Assembly: GCF_004135935.1 (NCBI RefSeq)
Contig: NZ_CP025086.1
Location: 310,001-374,000, forward strand
DNA: 64,000 nucleotides
Direction of reading: 5' to 3'
Source of the DNA: Methylovirgula ligni
GTDB taxonomy: Bacteria; Pseudomonadota; Alphaproteobacteria; Rhizobiales; Beijerinckiaceae
In this document: piece after piece, positions 31,852 through 40,644 of the stretch
How the letters are laid out: the number at the start of each line of letters is the position of its first letter
Numbering within the stretch: position 1 is the stretch's first letter
Translations under genes and position numbers: made by a program
The notes under the pieces: generated by a model
Told to the model about the DNA's origin: nothing
Databases searched by the model: none
The model's input: the letters and a program-made list of their open reading frames with translations, nothing else

Positions 31852-33555
31852 CTAATGCTTGAATTGCAGGCTCAGAACCGTCGCGCCATGCGCCGCGGTG
31901 TTTTGCACGCGGTCGGCCTGGCGGCGCACGAGAAAGCCCGCGAGGCGGCGCGGGCCGTCCTCCGACTCGAGTATGTCCTCTTGCGAAGGCGCCCAGTTGG
32001 GAAGCTCCAGGGGAAGCCCCTCGTAAGTGAGTTTGGCGTTGATATCGAACTCGTCGTAACTCACGGCCAGCGCGATCGGCCCCTTGACGCGGCAAAATTC
32101 GACAATCGCCTCGACCGCCTGCTGCACGGCGAATTCCACTCGCGTGACGACATCGCGCCGCGCGCCCCAGATACCCGCCGCGCGCTCGATGAAATTCACG
32201 ACATCCTGCGGCGCCACCGCTTTGGGGTCGATCTCCAAAGTGACCGTGCGGCGAATGCCGATGCGGAACACAAGATTGAGCAAAAGCGCCACAAGCGTCG
32301 CGATCACCAAAGGCGAGGTGACCAGCGGCTGCTCCCATCGCGGCACGCCGGCGAAGGCGGATGGCACGACGGAGACCATGAAGAAAGCCATCATGCCCGC
32401 GCCGATCACCAGAGTGCGGCGCGGATCGAGCACGCGGGTCGAAATGATCTGCACGCCGCTGATCATGATAAAGACCGCGGTGAATAAAAGCGCCGAAGCC
32501 ATCACCGGCGCCGGCATGATCGTCAAAATGCCGATCAAGGTCGGCTGGAATGCCGCGATGGCGAGAATCGCGGCGATAACGAACGCGATGTAGCGGCTGG
32601 CGACGCCGGTCGCTGCGACAAGCCCGACATTCGCGGTCGAAATCGTCAGGCCGTAGGTGCCGAGAAGGCCGGCCGCCACGGCGGCGAGGCCGTCGGCGAG
32701 AATGCCGCCGTCGATCGAGCGCGCATCGGGGCGCACCCAATCGGCATCGGTCAAACGCTGATAGGTCGTGATGACGGCGGTCGTGCTCATCGCCGCGGCA
32801 AGGCCGGTCACCGCGAAGGGAACGACCATCGACCAGTCGAAGGCCCAGGCGAGATGCGCGAACGACGGCAACGCCAGCACCGGCTGGTTCAGCACGGCGC
32901 GGAGATCGGCGCCGGTGATCTGCCCCGTGAAGCCCGAAAGCACGTAGCCCACGACCATGCCGATCAGAATGCAGAAAAGCCGCAGGCGGCCTTTATTCCA
33001 GATATTGAGGCCGATCATGGTTGCGAGGCTCACCCCCGCGACGAAGGCGTCGCGGCCCGCAACCATATTGCCCGACGATTTGCCGAGCAGCACATGCAAA
33101 GCGGCAAGCCCGATGATGACGCCGACGAGGAAGACGACCATCCCGGCGGTCTCCGGCGGGATGAAGGCGCGCAGCCGCGACCAGACCCGTGAAAGGCCGA
33201 TCTCGACGAAGCCCGCGAAGATGGTCATGCCCCAGACGAGCGGCAGGCCGCCGAGCTTCGCCGCCAGCAGCGACGGACCGAGATAAACGCCGGTGAAAAT
33301 CGAGGGCGCCAGGAAATGGCTGCCGACGGGTCCGCGCGGCAACGCCTGAAGCAGGACGGCAAAAGCCAGAGCCAGCACCCCGACGCGCAGAATCGCCGCG
33401 ATCTCCGCCGGCGGCGCACCGGCCTGACGCGCGATGATCAACGGATAGACCATGAAAATCGCGATCACCGCCACATGCTGGATGGCGCTGACGATGATGA
33501 TGGACAGCGGTGGCTTTTCCTCCGCCCCGTAGACGAGGCTTGCAGGCTTCTTCAT
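31852..33555 (-). CDS. NCS2 nucleobase permease fused to a HATPase-like domain
   Basis: This protein of about 567 residues has an N-terminal NCS2 (xanthine/uracil permease) membrane domain with about 12-14 TMs. Visible motifs are IQHVAVIAIFMVYPLIIAR, SGNMVAGRDAFVAGVSL and TANVGLVAATGVASRYIAF. From about residue 435 (bases 31852-32253) a soluble domain follows that looks like an RsbW/SpoIIAB-type histidine-kinase-like ATPase: VEFAVQQAVEAIVEF in the N-box place and DGPRRLAGFLVRRQADRVQN in the G2 place. The usual N-box Glu and Asn appear as Gln and Glu, so ATP binding may be lost. ATG 33555 is preferred over GTG 33612. Substrate is not determinable. Confidence 0.85.
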   Translation of the reverse strand: MKKPASLVYGAEEKPPLSIIIVSAIQHVAVIAIFMVYPLIIARQAGAPPAEIAAILRVGVLALAFAVLLQALPRGPVGSHFLAPSIFTGVYLGPSLLAAKLGGLPLVWGMTIFAGFVEIGLSRVWSRLRAFIPPETAGMVVFLVGVIIGLAALHVLLGKSSGNMVAGRDAFVAGVSLATMIGLNIWNKGRLRLFCILIGMVVGYVLSGFTGQITGADLRAVLNQPVLALPSFAHLAWAFDWSMVVPFAVTGLAAAMSTTAVITTYQRLTDADWVRPDARSIDGGILADGLAAVAAGLLGTYGLTISTANVGLVAATGVASRYIAFVIAAILAIAAFQPTLIGILTIMPAPVMASALLFTAVFIMISGVQIISTRVLDPRRTLVIGAGMMAFFMVSVVPSAFAGVPRWEQPLVTSPLVIATLVALLLNLVFRIGIRRTVTLEIDPKAVAPQDVVNFIERAAGIWGARRDVVTRVEFAVQQAVEAIVEFCRVKGPIALAVSYDEFDINAKLTYEGLPLELPNWAPSQEDILESEDGPRRLAGFLVRRQADRVQNTAAHGATVLSLQFKH

Positions 33556-33751
33556 TTTATAACGACCAGATCGTGCGGGAAGACTTGCGGCGTAAGGCGC
33601 CCAGTTGAACACGAAGCCATCAATTTGAATAGGCGCCGATGACGACAGCCCTGCCTCATGAACCAGTTAAAAATGGAGTCGTGACAAAGCCGCGGGCCGC
33701 GTTAGACTGGCCGGAGCTTCAAGATTGAGGCGCCAGATTTTTTGTTGCGAC

Positions 33752-33795
33752 GCGTTTTCTTCACGCGAACCGGTTTCCATTTCGCTCGAAAACGC
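33752..33795. repeat. palindromic intergenic repeat (gcgttttc family)
   Basis: The outer arms gcgttttc (33752-33759) and gaaaacgc (33788-33795) are perfect, and accggt is central. I recall this pattern as a common dispersed intergenic element of Bradyrhizobium and Beijerinckiaceae-type genomes. It lies between the permease and the small ORF before glutaminase. Confidence 0.7.
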
Positions 33796-33826
33796 TTCAA
33801 ATCCGATGCGCTGCGGATCGAGGCCC

Positions 33827-34054
33827 ATGTATATCATCGCGCGCAACATCAAGAGCCCGGCCAGGAGCCGGAATCTGCGCTGCGAGGCGTTGATGGTCGA
33901 CAAGGCGAGCTTCACGCCCTGGCCCCCCTCGACCGAGGACGGCTGGCGCCGTGCCTATAAGTTCCGCGACAAGCTGATGGCCGAGGTCGTCCGCCTTGAA
34001 CTTGACCCGATGGGCGATGAGCTTAAGGTAATCGAAGCCGTTTATATTCCATGA
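33827..34054 (+). CDS. small hypothetical protein
   Basis: This is a possible 75-residue protein, MYIIARNIKSPARSRNLRCE onward, ending VIEAVYIP. It lies 30 bp before the glutaminase gene on the same strand. It has a balanced composition (W, F, Y, D, E and K present), unlike the Arg/Ser/Ala-rich mirror ORFs of this genome, which is why I keep it. No domain or signal peptide is seen, and the family is unknown. The frame opens at 33725, but the earlier part runs through the palindromic repeat, so ATG 33827 is the likely start. Confidence 0.5.
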   Translation: MYIIARNIKSPARSRNLRCEALMVDKASFTPWPPSTEDGWRRAYKFRDKLMAEVVRLELDPMGDELKVIEAVYIP

Positions 34055-34084
34055 CTTGAAACTACCTTCCCTACCGCTTGATCG

Positions 34085-35059
34085 ATGCAAGAAGAGACAT
34101 CATACGGAATTGGTAATGTCCTGAACGCGGCCTATGCGCGCCATCGCGATAATGTAGCGGGTGCACCAGCGGATTACATTCCCGAATTGGCCGCTGTCGA
34201 TCCGAACCGCTTTGGTATTGCCGTCGCGACTGTCGATGGCGCGCTTCATAAGATCGGCGACGCGGATTATCCGTTCACCATCCAGTCGATCTCCAAAGCT
34301 TTCGTCTATTGCCTCGCGCTCGAACTGATCGGCCGCGACGCCGTCCTCGAACGCGTCGGGGTCGAGCCGAGTGGCGATGCGTTCAACGCCATCGTTTTCG
34401 ACCCGCATACCAACCGTGCCTTCAATCCGATGGTCAATGCCGGGGCCATCACCGTCGCTGGCATCATCCACGACGTCGCCGGCGCGGGCGCTTTCGACTT
34501 CATCCTCGAGCGGCTTTCGGACGCCGCCGGCCACCGCCTCGAGATGGATGAAGCCGTCTATCGCTCCGAGGCGGAGACGGGGCATCGCAACCGCGCCATC
34601 GGCCATCTGCTGCGCAATGTCGGCGCCCTGAAAGGCAACGTCGACGACGTCGTCGATCTCTACTTCCGCCAATGCTCGATTCTGGTGACCGCGAGCGACC
34701 TCGCACGCATGGGAGCAACGCTGGCGCATGTCGGCGAAAACCCGGTCACAGGCCGGCAAGTGTTCGACCTGATGGCGGTGCGCAACACGCTGGCCGTGAT
34801 GTTCACCTGCGGCATGTACGATTATTCCGGCAACTGGGCCTATGACGTCGGCGTGCCGGCCAAGAGCGGCGTCGGCGGCGGCATTGTCGGTGTCGTCAAC
34901 CGCCAGCTCGGCATTGGCAGCTTTTCGCCACGCCTCGACGCCAAAGGCAATTCGGTGCGCGGCATTGCCGCCTTCAAGGACATCGGCGACGAGCTCGGCC
35001 TGCATCTCTTCGATTGCTCGAACGCCGGCTCCGCGTTCGTCCGCCCGTTTCTTAAATAG
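34085..35059 (+). CDS. glsA: glutaminase A
   Basis: This 324-residue serine-dependent beta-lactamase-fold enzyme hydrolyses glutamine to glutamate and ammonia. The catalytic SxxK motif is QSISK (Ser68-Lys71). NPMVNAGAITVAG and MFTCGMYDYSGNWAYDVGVPAKSGVGGG (key parts CGMYDYSG and PAKSGVGGG) are the conserved glutaminase motifs. Length matches the bacterial GlsA/YneH family (about 305-330). It may contribute to acid resistance or nitrogen balance. Its 3' end is 11 bp from the convergent msrB stop. Confidence 0.96.
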   Translation: MQEETSYGIGNVLNAAYARHRDNVAGAPADYIPELAAVDPNRFGIAVATVDGALHKIGDADYPFTIQSISKAFVYCLALELIGRDAVLERVGVEPSGDAFNAIVFDPHTNRAFNPMVNAGAITVAGIIHDVAGAGAFDFILERLSDAAGHRLEMDEAVYRSEAETGHRNRAIGHLLRNVGALKGNVDDVVDLYFRQCSILVTASDLARMGATLAHVGENPVTGRQVFDLMAVRNTLAVMFTCGMYDYSGNWAYDVGVPAKSGVGGGIVGVVNRQLGIGSFSPRLDAKGNSVRGIAAFKDIGDELGLHLFDCSNAGSAFVRPFLK

Positions 35060-35070
35060 TCGGAAGCGGC

Positions 35071-35472
35071 CTATTCCGGCTGAAAATTCATCGCCACGCC
35101 GTTGATGCAATAGCGCAGATGTGTCGGCGGCGGACCGTCCGGAAAAACATGACCCAAATGGCTGCCGCAGCGGCTGCAATGCACCTCCGTGCGGGCCATT
35201 CCATAGCTGCGATCCTCCGACGTCTCGACCGCGCCCGGCACCGGATCGTTGAAGCTCGGCCAGCCGGTGCCGCTCTCGAACTTCGTCTTGGCGCGGAACA
35301 AAGTCTGGCCGCAGCCGACGCAGGTGAAGCTGCCGGCGCGCTTCTCGAAGTTTAGCGCGCAGGAGCCCGGCCGTTCGGTGCCGTGCCCGCGCATGACCTG
35401 GTATTGCTCCGGGGTCAGCAGCTTGCGCCATTCGGCATCGGTATGGGTGACGGGAAATTGCTTTGCATCCAT
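35071..35472 (-). CDS. msrB: peptide methionine-(R)-S-oxide reductase
   Basis: This 133-residue enzyme reduces methionine-R-sulfoxide in oxidised proteins. Two CxxC pairs (CVGCGQTLF and CSRCGSHLGHVFPDG) bind structural zinc, and the active-site cysteine is in RYCINGVAMNF. FESGTGWPSF is also diagnostic. I start at ATG 35472 (MDAKQFPVTH) since GGGAG lies nine bases upstream, whereas the GTG at 35481 is too close to it. No msrA is fused or adjacent. Confidence 0.95.
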   Translation of the reverse strand: MDAKQFPVTHTDAEWRKLLTPEQYQVMRGHGTERPGSCALNFEKRAGSFTCVGCGQTLFRAKTKFESGTGWPSFNDPVPGAVETSEDRSYGMARTEVHCSRCGSHLGHVFPDGPPPTHLRYCINGVAMNFQPE

Positions 35473-35544
35473 GCCTCTCACTCCCTTTACGCATTTCGAC
35501 GTGTATTACGCCGATCGCACCGATTTTGTTACAGCCGCGCCGCC

Positions 35545-38500
35545 CTAGTCGGTCAGGATCAAGAGCAGATCCTTGGCGTCGACCGAATTGCCGGCGGAGA
35601 CGAGAATCTCCTGCACCGTCCCGTCCTTCGGCGCATGAAGCGCGGTCTCCATTTTCATCGCCTCGATGGTCAGCAGCACGTCGCCCGCCTTGACCGCCTG
35701 TTGCGGCTTGACCGACAGCGTCGAGACGAGCCCCGGCATGGGCGCGGCGATGTGATTTTCGTTGCCCTCTTCCGCCTTGCGGCGCGAGGCGCGCGTCGCG
35801 ACCGCCGTGCGGTTCGGAACCTTGATCGTCCGCGGCTGGCCGTTGAGCTCGAAAAAAACCTGAACCTGGCCGTCCTCGTCCGTCTCGCCGAGCGTCGTGA
35901 GCCGCAGCACCAGGCTCTTGCCGTGCTCGATCTCGATCGTGCGCTCCTCGTCGAGGCTCATGCCATAAAAGAACACCGGCGTCGGCAACACGGAAACCGG
36001 ACCATATTTGCGCTGGGCGGCGACGAATTCGGAAAAGACCTTCGGATACATGAGGTAAGAGGCGAATTCCGCATCGCTGATCTGCCGCGCGCAGGCTTTC
36101 TCGGCCTTCGCCCGCTCGGCGTCGAGATCGATCTCCTTCAGAAGCGCGCCGGGCCGAACTGTGATCGGCGGTTCGCCTTTCAGCACCTTCTTCTGCAATT
36201 CGGCCGGCCAGCCGCCCGGCGGCTGCCCGAGATCGCCATGCAGCATCTCCACGACCGAGCCCGGAAAGGCGATCTCGCGGTCCGGGTCTTCAACGTCAGC
36301 GCGGGTCAGGTTCTGGCTCACCATCATCAGGGCCATGTCGCCGACGACTTTCGAGGAGGGCGTCACCTTGACGATGTCGCCGAACATGTCGTTGACGACG
36401 CGGTAGGTCTGCGCCACCTGATGCCAGCGCGTGTCGAGGCCGATGGCGCGCGCCTGTTCCTTGAGATTGGTGAACTGACCCCCCGGCATCTCGTGCAGAT
36501 AGACCTCCGAAGCGCCGTGCCTCTGGTCGCTCTCGAAGGCGGCATAGCTTTGCCGCACGCTCTCCCAGTAAAAGCTGATCCGGCGGATCGCATCGGGATC
36601 GAGCCCGGTGTCGCGCTCGGTATGGCGCAAGGCCTCCGCGAGCGAGCCGAGACACGCCTGCGATGTCGTTCCCGAGAGCGCGTCCATCGCCGCATCGATG
36701 GCATCGACACCCGCGGCGACCGCCGACAGCACCGTCGCGCCGGCGATGCCCGACGTATCGTGCGTGTGGAAATGCAGCGGCAGGCCGATTTCGTTTTTGA
36801 GCGCGCCGATCAGCACTTTTGCCGCCGCCGGCTTCAGCAGGCCGGCCATGTCCTTGATACCGAGGATGTGACAGCCCGCCGCTTCGAGCTCCTTGGCGAG
36901 CTTGATGTAATAGGCGAGCGAATATTTCGCCCGGTCCGGATCGAGAATGTCGCCAGTATAGCAGATGGCGCCTTCCGCCAGCTTGCCTTCTTCCACCACG
37001 GCGTCGATGGAGACGCGCATGTTCTCGACCCAGTTGAGGCAGTCGAAAATACGGAAGAGGTCCATGCCGCCGCGCGCCGCCTGGCGGACGAAATAGCGCA
37101 CGACGTTGTCGGGATAATTGGTGTAGCCGACACCATTGGCGCCACGCAGCAGCATCTGCGTCAGGATATTGGGCGCGGCGGCGCGGACTTTCTCCAGCCG
37201 CTCCCAAGGGTCTTCGTTGAGGAAGCGCATGGCGACGTCGAACGTCGCGCCACCCCAACACTCAAGCGAGAAGAGCTGCGGCAATCCTCTGGCGTAGGCC
37301 TCGGCGACGGCGGCGATGTCATGGGTGCGGACGCGCGTCGCGAGAAGCGACTGGTGCGCGTCACGCATCGTCGTATCGGTCACCAGCACGCGCGGCTGTG
37401 CCTTCATCCATTCGCCGAAACCTTGCGCCCCGAGCCGCATGAAGGCGCTGCGCGAGCCTTCAACCGTCGCGGGCGGCACCGGAAATTGCGGCACTTCAGG
37501 CGCGCGCGCGTAGGCCGGCGGCTTCGGCCGGTTGCGCGTATCGGGATGGCCGTTGACCGTGACATCGCCGATATAGGTGAGCAGTTTCGTCGCCCGGTCA
37601 CGGCGCTTCTTGGCGGCAAACAGTTCCGGCGTCTCGTCGATGAAGCGCGTCGTATAGGCGCCGGCGCGAAACTTCGGATGATTGAGCACCACTTCGAGAA
37701 AGGCGAGATTGGTCGCGACACCGCGAATACGATATTCGCGCAAGGCGCGATCCATGCGCTGGATGACCTCGGCCGGACTCGGCGCCCAGGCGGTGATCTT
37801 TTCGAGCAGCGCGTCGTAATAGCGGGTGACGACGGCGCCGGAATAGGCCGTGCCGCCATCGACCCTTATGCCGAAGCCAAAAGCCCCGCGATAGGCGGTG
37901 ATGCGGCCATAGTCGGGGATGAAATTATTGTCCGGATTCTCGGTGGTAATGCGGCATTGCAGGGCGTGTCCATCGAGACGGATTTGATCCTGCGGCGGGA
38001 TGCCCGTCTCCTCCAGCCGGCCGAGGCGGCCGCCATCCGCGATCCTGATCTGCGCCTTGACAATGTCGAGCCCCGTCACCTGCTCGGTGACCGTATGTTC
38101 GACCTGGATGCGCGGATTGACCTCGATGAAATAGAATTTGCCGCTGTCGGCATCCATCAGGAACTCGACCGTCCCGGCGCCGACGTAATTCGTCGCGTGG
38201 CCGATCCTCAGCGCGGCATCGCAGAGCGCCGCCCGCGTCGCCGCATCAACATAGGGCGCCGGCGCCCGCTCGATGACCTTTTGGTGGCGCCGCTGGATCG
38301 AACAATCGCGCTCAAAGAGATGCAGGCACGTGCCATGCGTATCGCCGAGAAGCTGCACCTCGACATGCCGGGCGTGGCGGACGAGCTTTTCGAGATAGAC
38401 CTCATCCTTGCCGAAAGCAGCCTTCGCCTCGCGGCGCGCGCTCCTCACGGAATCAAGCAGGTTCGCCTCGCTGTCGATCGGCCGCATACCGCGCCCGCCC

Positions 38501-39012
38501 CCGCCCCAGGAGGCCTTCAGCATGACGGGATAGCCGACCTCCGCCGCGAGCCGCTTGATCTCGTCGTCATCCTCCGGGAGCGGGCCGGTCGCCGGCATCA
38601 CCGGGACGCCGACGGACATCGCGAGATTTCGCGCCGCGACCTTGTTGCCGAGGGTGCGCATGGTCTCGGGTTGCGGCCCGATGAAGATAATATCGTTGGC
38701 GGCGCAGGCTTCGGCGAATTCCGGGCTCTCGGAAAGAAAGCCGTAACCGGGATGGATGGCGTCGATCCGCGCCATCAGCGCGACGCGGATCACCTCTTCG
38801 ATCGAGAGATAGGAGTCCAGCGCCCCCAGATGTATCTCGCCCGCCTGGCCGCGGCCGACCTGATAGGCCTCATCCGCCTTGAATCGATGCAGCGAAAGCT
38901 TGTCTTCCTCGGCATAAATCGCGACCGTCGCGATACCCATCTCGGCGGCGGCGCGGAATACGCGAATGGCGATTTCGCCGCGGTTGGCGACCAGAAGACG
39001 CTTGATGGCCAA
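35545..39012 (-). CDS. pyc: pyruvate carboxylase
   Basis: This 1155-residue single-chain biotin enzyme makes oxaloacetate from pyruvate and bicarbonate, replenishing the TCA cycle. In order: biotin carboxylase (MAIKRLLVANRGEIAIRVFR, the Gly-rich ATP loop SWGGGGRGMR, ERDCSIQRRHQKVIE), carboxyltransferase (TDTTMRDAHQSLLATRVRT, HTHDTSGI metal ligands), allosteric linker, and biotinyl domain with the modified Lys in EAMKMETALHAP. Length equals the alpha-4 type (about 1150). The start at 39012 fits the family N-terminus. Acetyl-CoA activation is expected from the family. Confidence 0.97.
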   Translation of the reverse strand: MAIKRLLVANRGEIAIRVFRAAAEMGIATVAIYAEEDKLSLHRFKADEAYQVGRGQAGEIHLGALDSYLSIEEVIRVALMARIDAIHPGYGFLSESPEFAEACAANDIIFIGPQPETMRTLGNKVAARNLAMSVGVPVMPATGPLPEDDDEIKRLAAEVGYPVMLKASWGGGGRGMRPIDSEANLLDSVRSARREAKAAFGKDEVYLEKLVRHARHVEVQLLGDTHGTCLHLFERDCSIQRRHQKVIERAPAPYVDAATRAALCDAALRIGHATNYVGAGTVEFLMDADSGKFYFIEVNPRIQVEHTVTEQVTGLDIVKAQIRIADGGRLGRLEETGIPPQDQIRLDGHALQCRITTENPDNNFIPDYGRITAYRGAFGFGIRVDGGTAYSGAVVTRYYDALLEKITAWAPSPAEVIQRMDRALREYRIRGVATNLAFLEVVLNHPKFRAGAYTTRFIDETPELFAAKKRRDRATKLLTYIGDVTVNGHPDTRNRPKPPAYARAPEVPQFPVPPATVEGSRSAFMRLGAQGFGEWMKAQPRVLVTDTTMRDAHQSLLATRVRTHDIAAVAEAYARGLPQLFSLECWGGATFDVAMRFLNEDPWERLEKVRAAAPNILTQMLLRGANGVGYTNYPDNVVRYFVRQAARGGMDLFRIFDCLNWVENMRVSIDAVVEEGKLAEGAICYTGDILDPDRAKYSLAYYIKLAKELEAAGCHILGIKDMAGLLKPAAAKVLIGALKNEIGLPLHFHTHDTSGIAGATVLSAVAAGVDAIDAAMDALSGTTSQACLGSLAEALRHTERDTGLDPDAIRRISFYWESVRQSYAAFESDQRHGASEVYLHEMPGGQFTNLKEQARAIGLDTRWHQVAQTYRVVNDMFGDIVKVTPSSKVVGDMALMMVSQNLTRADVEDPDREIAFPGSVVEMLHGDLGQPPGGWPAELQKKVLKGEPPITVRPGALLKEIDLDAERAKAEKACARQISDAEFASYLMYPKVFSEFVAAQRKYGPVSVLPTPVFFYGMSLDEERTIEIEHGKSLVLRLTTLGETDEDGQVQVFFELNGQPRTIKVPNRTAVATRASRRKAEEGNENHIAAPMPGLVSTLSVKPQQAVKAGDVLLTIEAMKMETALHAPKDGTVQEILVSAGNSVDAKDLLLILTD

Positions 39013-39277
39013 GAAAGCTGCTCCTTCCGATCGGCTTCACGGCGTCCCCACGGGTACGCCTAGAGCCGCGACAATCAGCATCCGCATGAGGGTCAAGACA
39101 CGTTTGCGTCAACTGCATGGCATGTCGCGTGCCACCACCACTGCGCACCCATAGCCCGGAATCCCGCAACAGTGAAGAACGTGATGTCTTGACGCAAATC
39201 CATGTGTGCCCGGAGACTTCTTGTTAAGCCTTGCGGCCTAGTTTCGCCGCCATATTTAACGCGGGACACGGCCGGGC

Positions 39278-40525
39278 ATGGCGGGAAATACCGACGATAT
39301 TTCGCTGCCGGAAAGCCTCGATCCCAAGGCCATCGACGCCGCCATCGCGGAGCGGAGCTGGCTGCTGCGGTTTCCACCGCAACTCGAGGCGATGTTCGAG
39401 CGCGACACCGGCCCGCAAAGATGCCACGAACTCATCGTCCGCGCCTATATCGGGATCATCGTCTACAACCTTTTCGCCATCGCGGATCTGTGGGCCGCGC
39501 CGCATCTTTTCATGACCGCCTTCTGGGTGCGTGTTGTCTTCTTCACGCCGGTATCCCTGGCTCTGACCGCAAGCCTCTACCTGTCGCCGCCGGCCTTCCT
39601 GCGCGAGAGCATCATGTGCCTCGGCGGCGGCGCGCTGGCGATCGGAACGATCATCTATCTCATGGCCGCCAGCGGAGGATCGCCGCAGCCCTCGCTGCAC
39701 GAGTCGATGATTCTGGTCGTGTTGTTCCTGACGGTCGTGCAGCGAGTCCGGTTCTGGTATCTCCTCCCGGTCTGTCTCGCCTGCCTGCTCGCCCACAGCC
39801 TGGCGCTGGCGGAATTCTACGCCTATCCGGTTGGCCCGCAGGTCGCGACCAATATGGTTTTCGGCGCCGGCGTGATCTTCTCGCTCGTCGCGTCCTATAC
39901 GATGGAGCGCGATCTGCGACTGCATTATCTGCTCTCGCTTCGCGACCGGGCGCTCAATTCGGAACTCGACCGGATGAGCCGGCGCGACATGCTGACCGGC
40001 CTCGGCAATCGCCGCGCCCTCGAGGAAACGCTCGCGGACTGCGAACCCTCAATCGGACAGCCCGATGATTTCTCGGTCGTGCTGATCGACATCGACCATT
40101 TCAAGATGTTCAACGACACGGCGGGCCACCAGGCGGGCGATCTCTGCCTCAAGCGGGTCGCCGGAATTGTCCAGGCCGAATTGCGCGGGCAGGCCGACCT
40201 CGTCTTCCGCTTCGGCGGTGAGGAATTCATCGTCGTGCTGCCGAAAACAACGCTGTCCAAGGCAATCGAGATTGCCGAGCGGATGCGGTGCGCCATCGAG
40301 GCAGCGGCGATTCCACATCCTGCACCCGCCGCCGCCCCGGTTGTGACCGCGAGTTTCGGCATCGCCGGGACTAGGCTCGGCCATCGCCTCGGGGCGGTCG
40401 AGATCATCGCCAATGCCGATAGCGCGCTCTATGCGGCCAAGCGAAGCGGCCGAAATCAGGTGTGGCCACGCCCGGCCAGCCTCGACACCATCGCGACGAT
40501 GGACAGGGCACTCCGGAAAGCGTGA
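39278..40525 (+). CDS. membrane-bound diguanylate cyclase (GGDEF)
   Basis: This 415-residue protein has about six N-terminal TMs (roughly residues 60-215) with no recognised sensor motif, then a GGDEF domain (about 240-400) with MSRRDMLTGLGNRRALEETL, LIDIDHFKMFND and an intact RFGGEEF active site. It should make cyclic di-GMP. The product-inhibition I-site RxxD five residues before GGEEF is not in register (RGQAD, with Gly at the Arg place), so feedback inhibition may be absent. It is divergent from pyc across 265 bp. No phosphodiesterase is adjacent. Confidence 0.93.
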   Translation: MAGNTDDISLPESLDPKAIDAAIAERSWLLRFPPQLEAMFERDTGPQRCHELIVRAYIGIIVYNLFAIADLWAAPHLFMTAFWVRVVFFTPVSLALTASLYLSPPAFLRESIMCLGGGALAIGTIIYLMAASGGSPQPSLHESMILVVLFLTVVQRVRFWYLLPVCLACLLAHSLALAEFYAYPVGPQVATNMVFGAGVIFSLVASYTMERDLRLHYLLSLRDRALNSELDRMSRRDMLTGLGNRRALEETLADCEPSIGQPDDFSVVLIDIDHFKMFNDTAGHQAGDLCLKRVAGIVQAELRGQADLVFRFGGEEFIVVLPKTTLSKAIEIAERMRCAIEAAAIPHPAPAAAPVVTASFGIAGTRLGHRLGAVEIIANADSALYAAKRSGRNQVWPRPASLDTIATMDRALRKA

Positions 40526-40644
40526 GTGGCGCCCAAAGGCAAGGCGCCGACGTCTTAGAGCGCGGTCTTGGAGCGGCGTCGTGGAGATGTCATAGAACTC
40601 AACGCTAGATCATCGAAGCTCTGCCTTAAGCCTACGAGTTGGAC

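Noticed and set aside
35383-39063. 1226-codon open frame on the plus strand opposite pyruvate carboxylase
   Set aside because: It mirrors pyc codon for codon, is rich in Arg, His, Gly and Asp from complemented GC3 codons, and has no recognisable domain.
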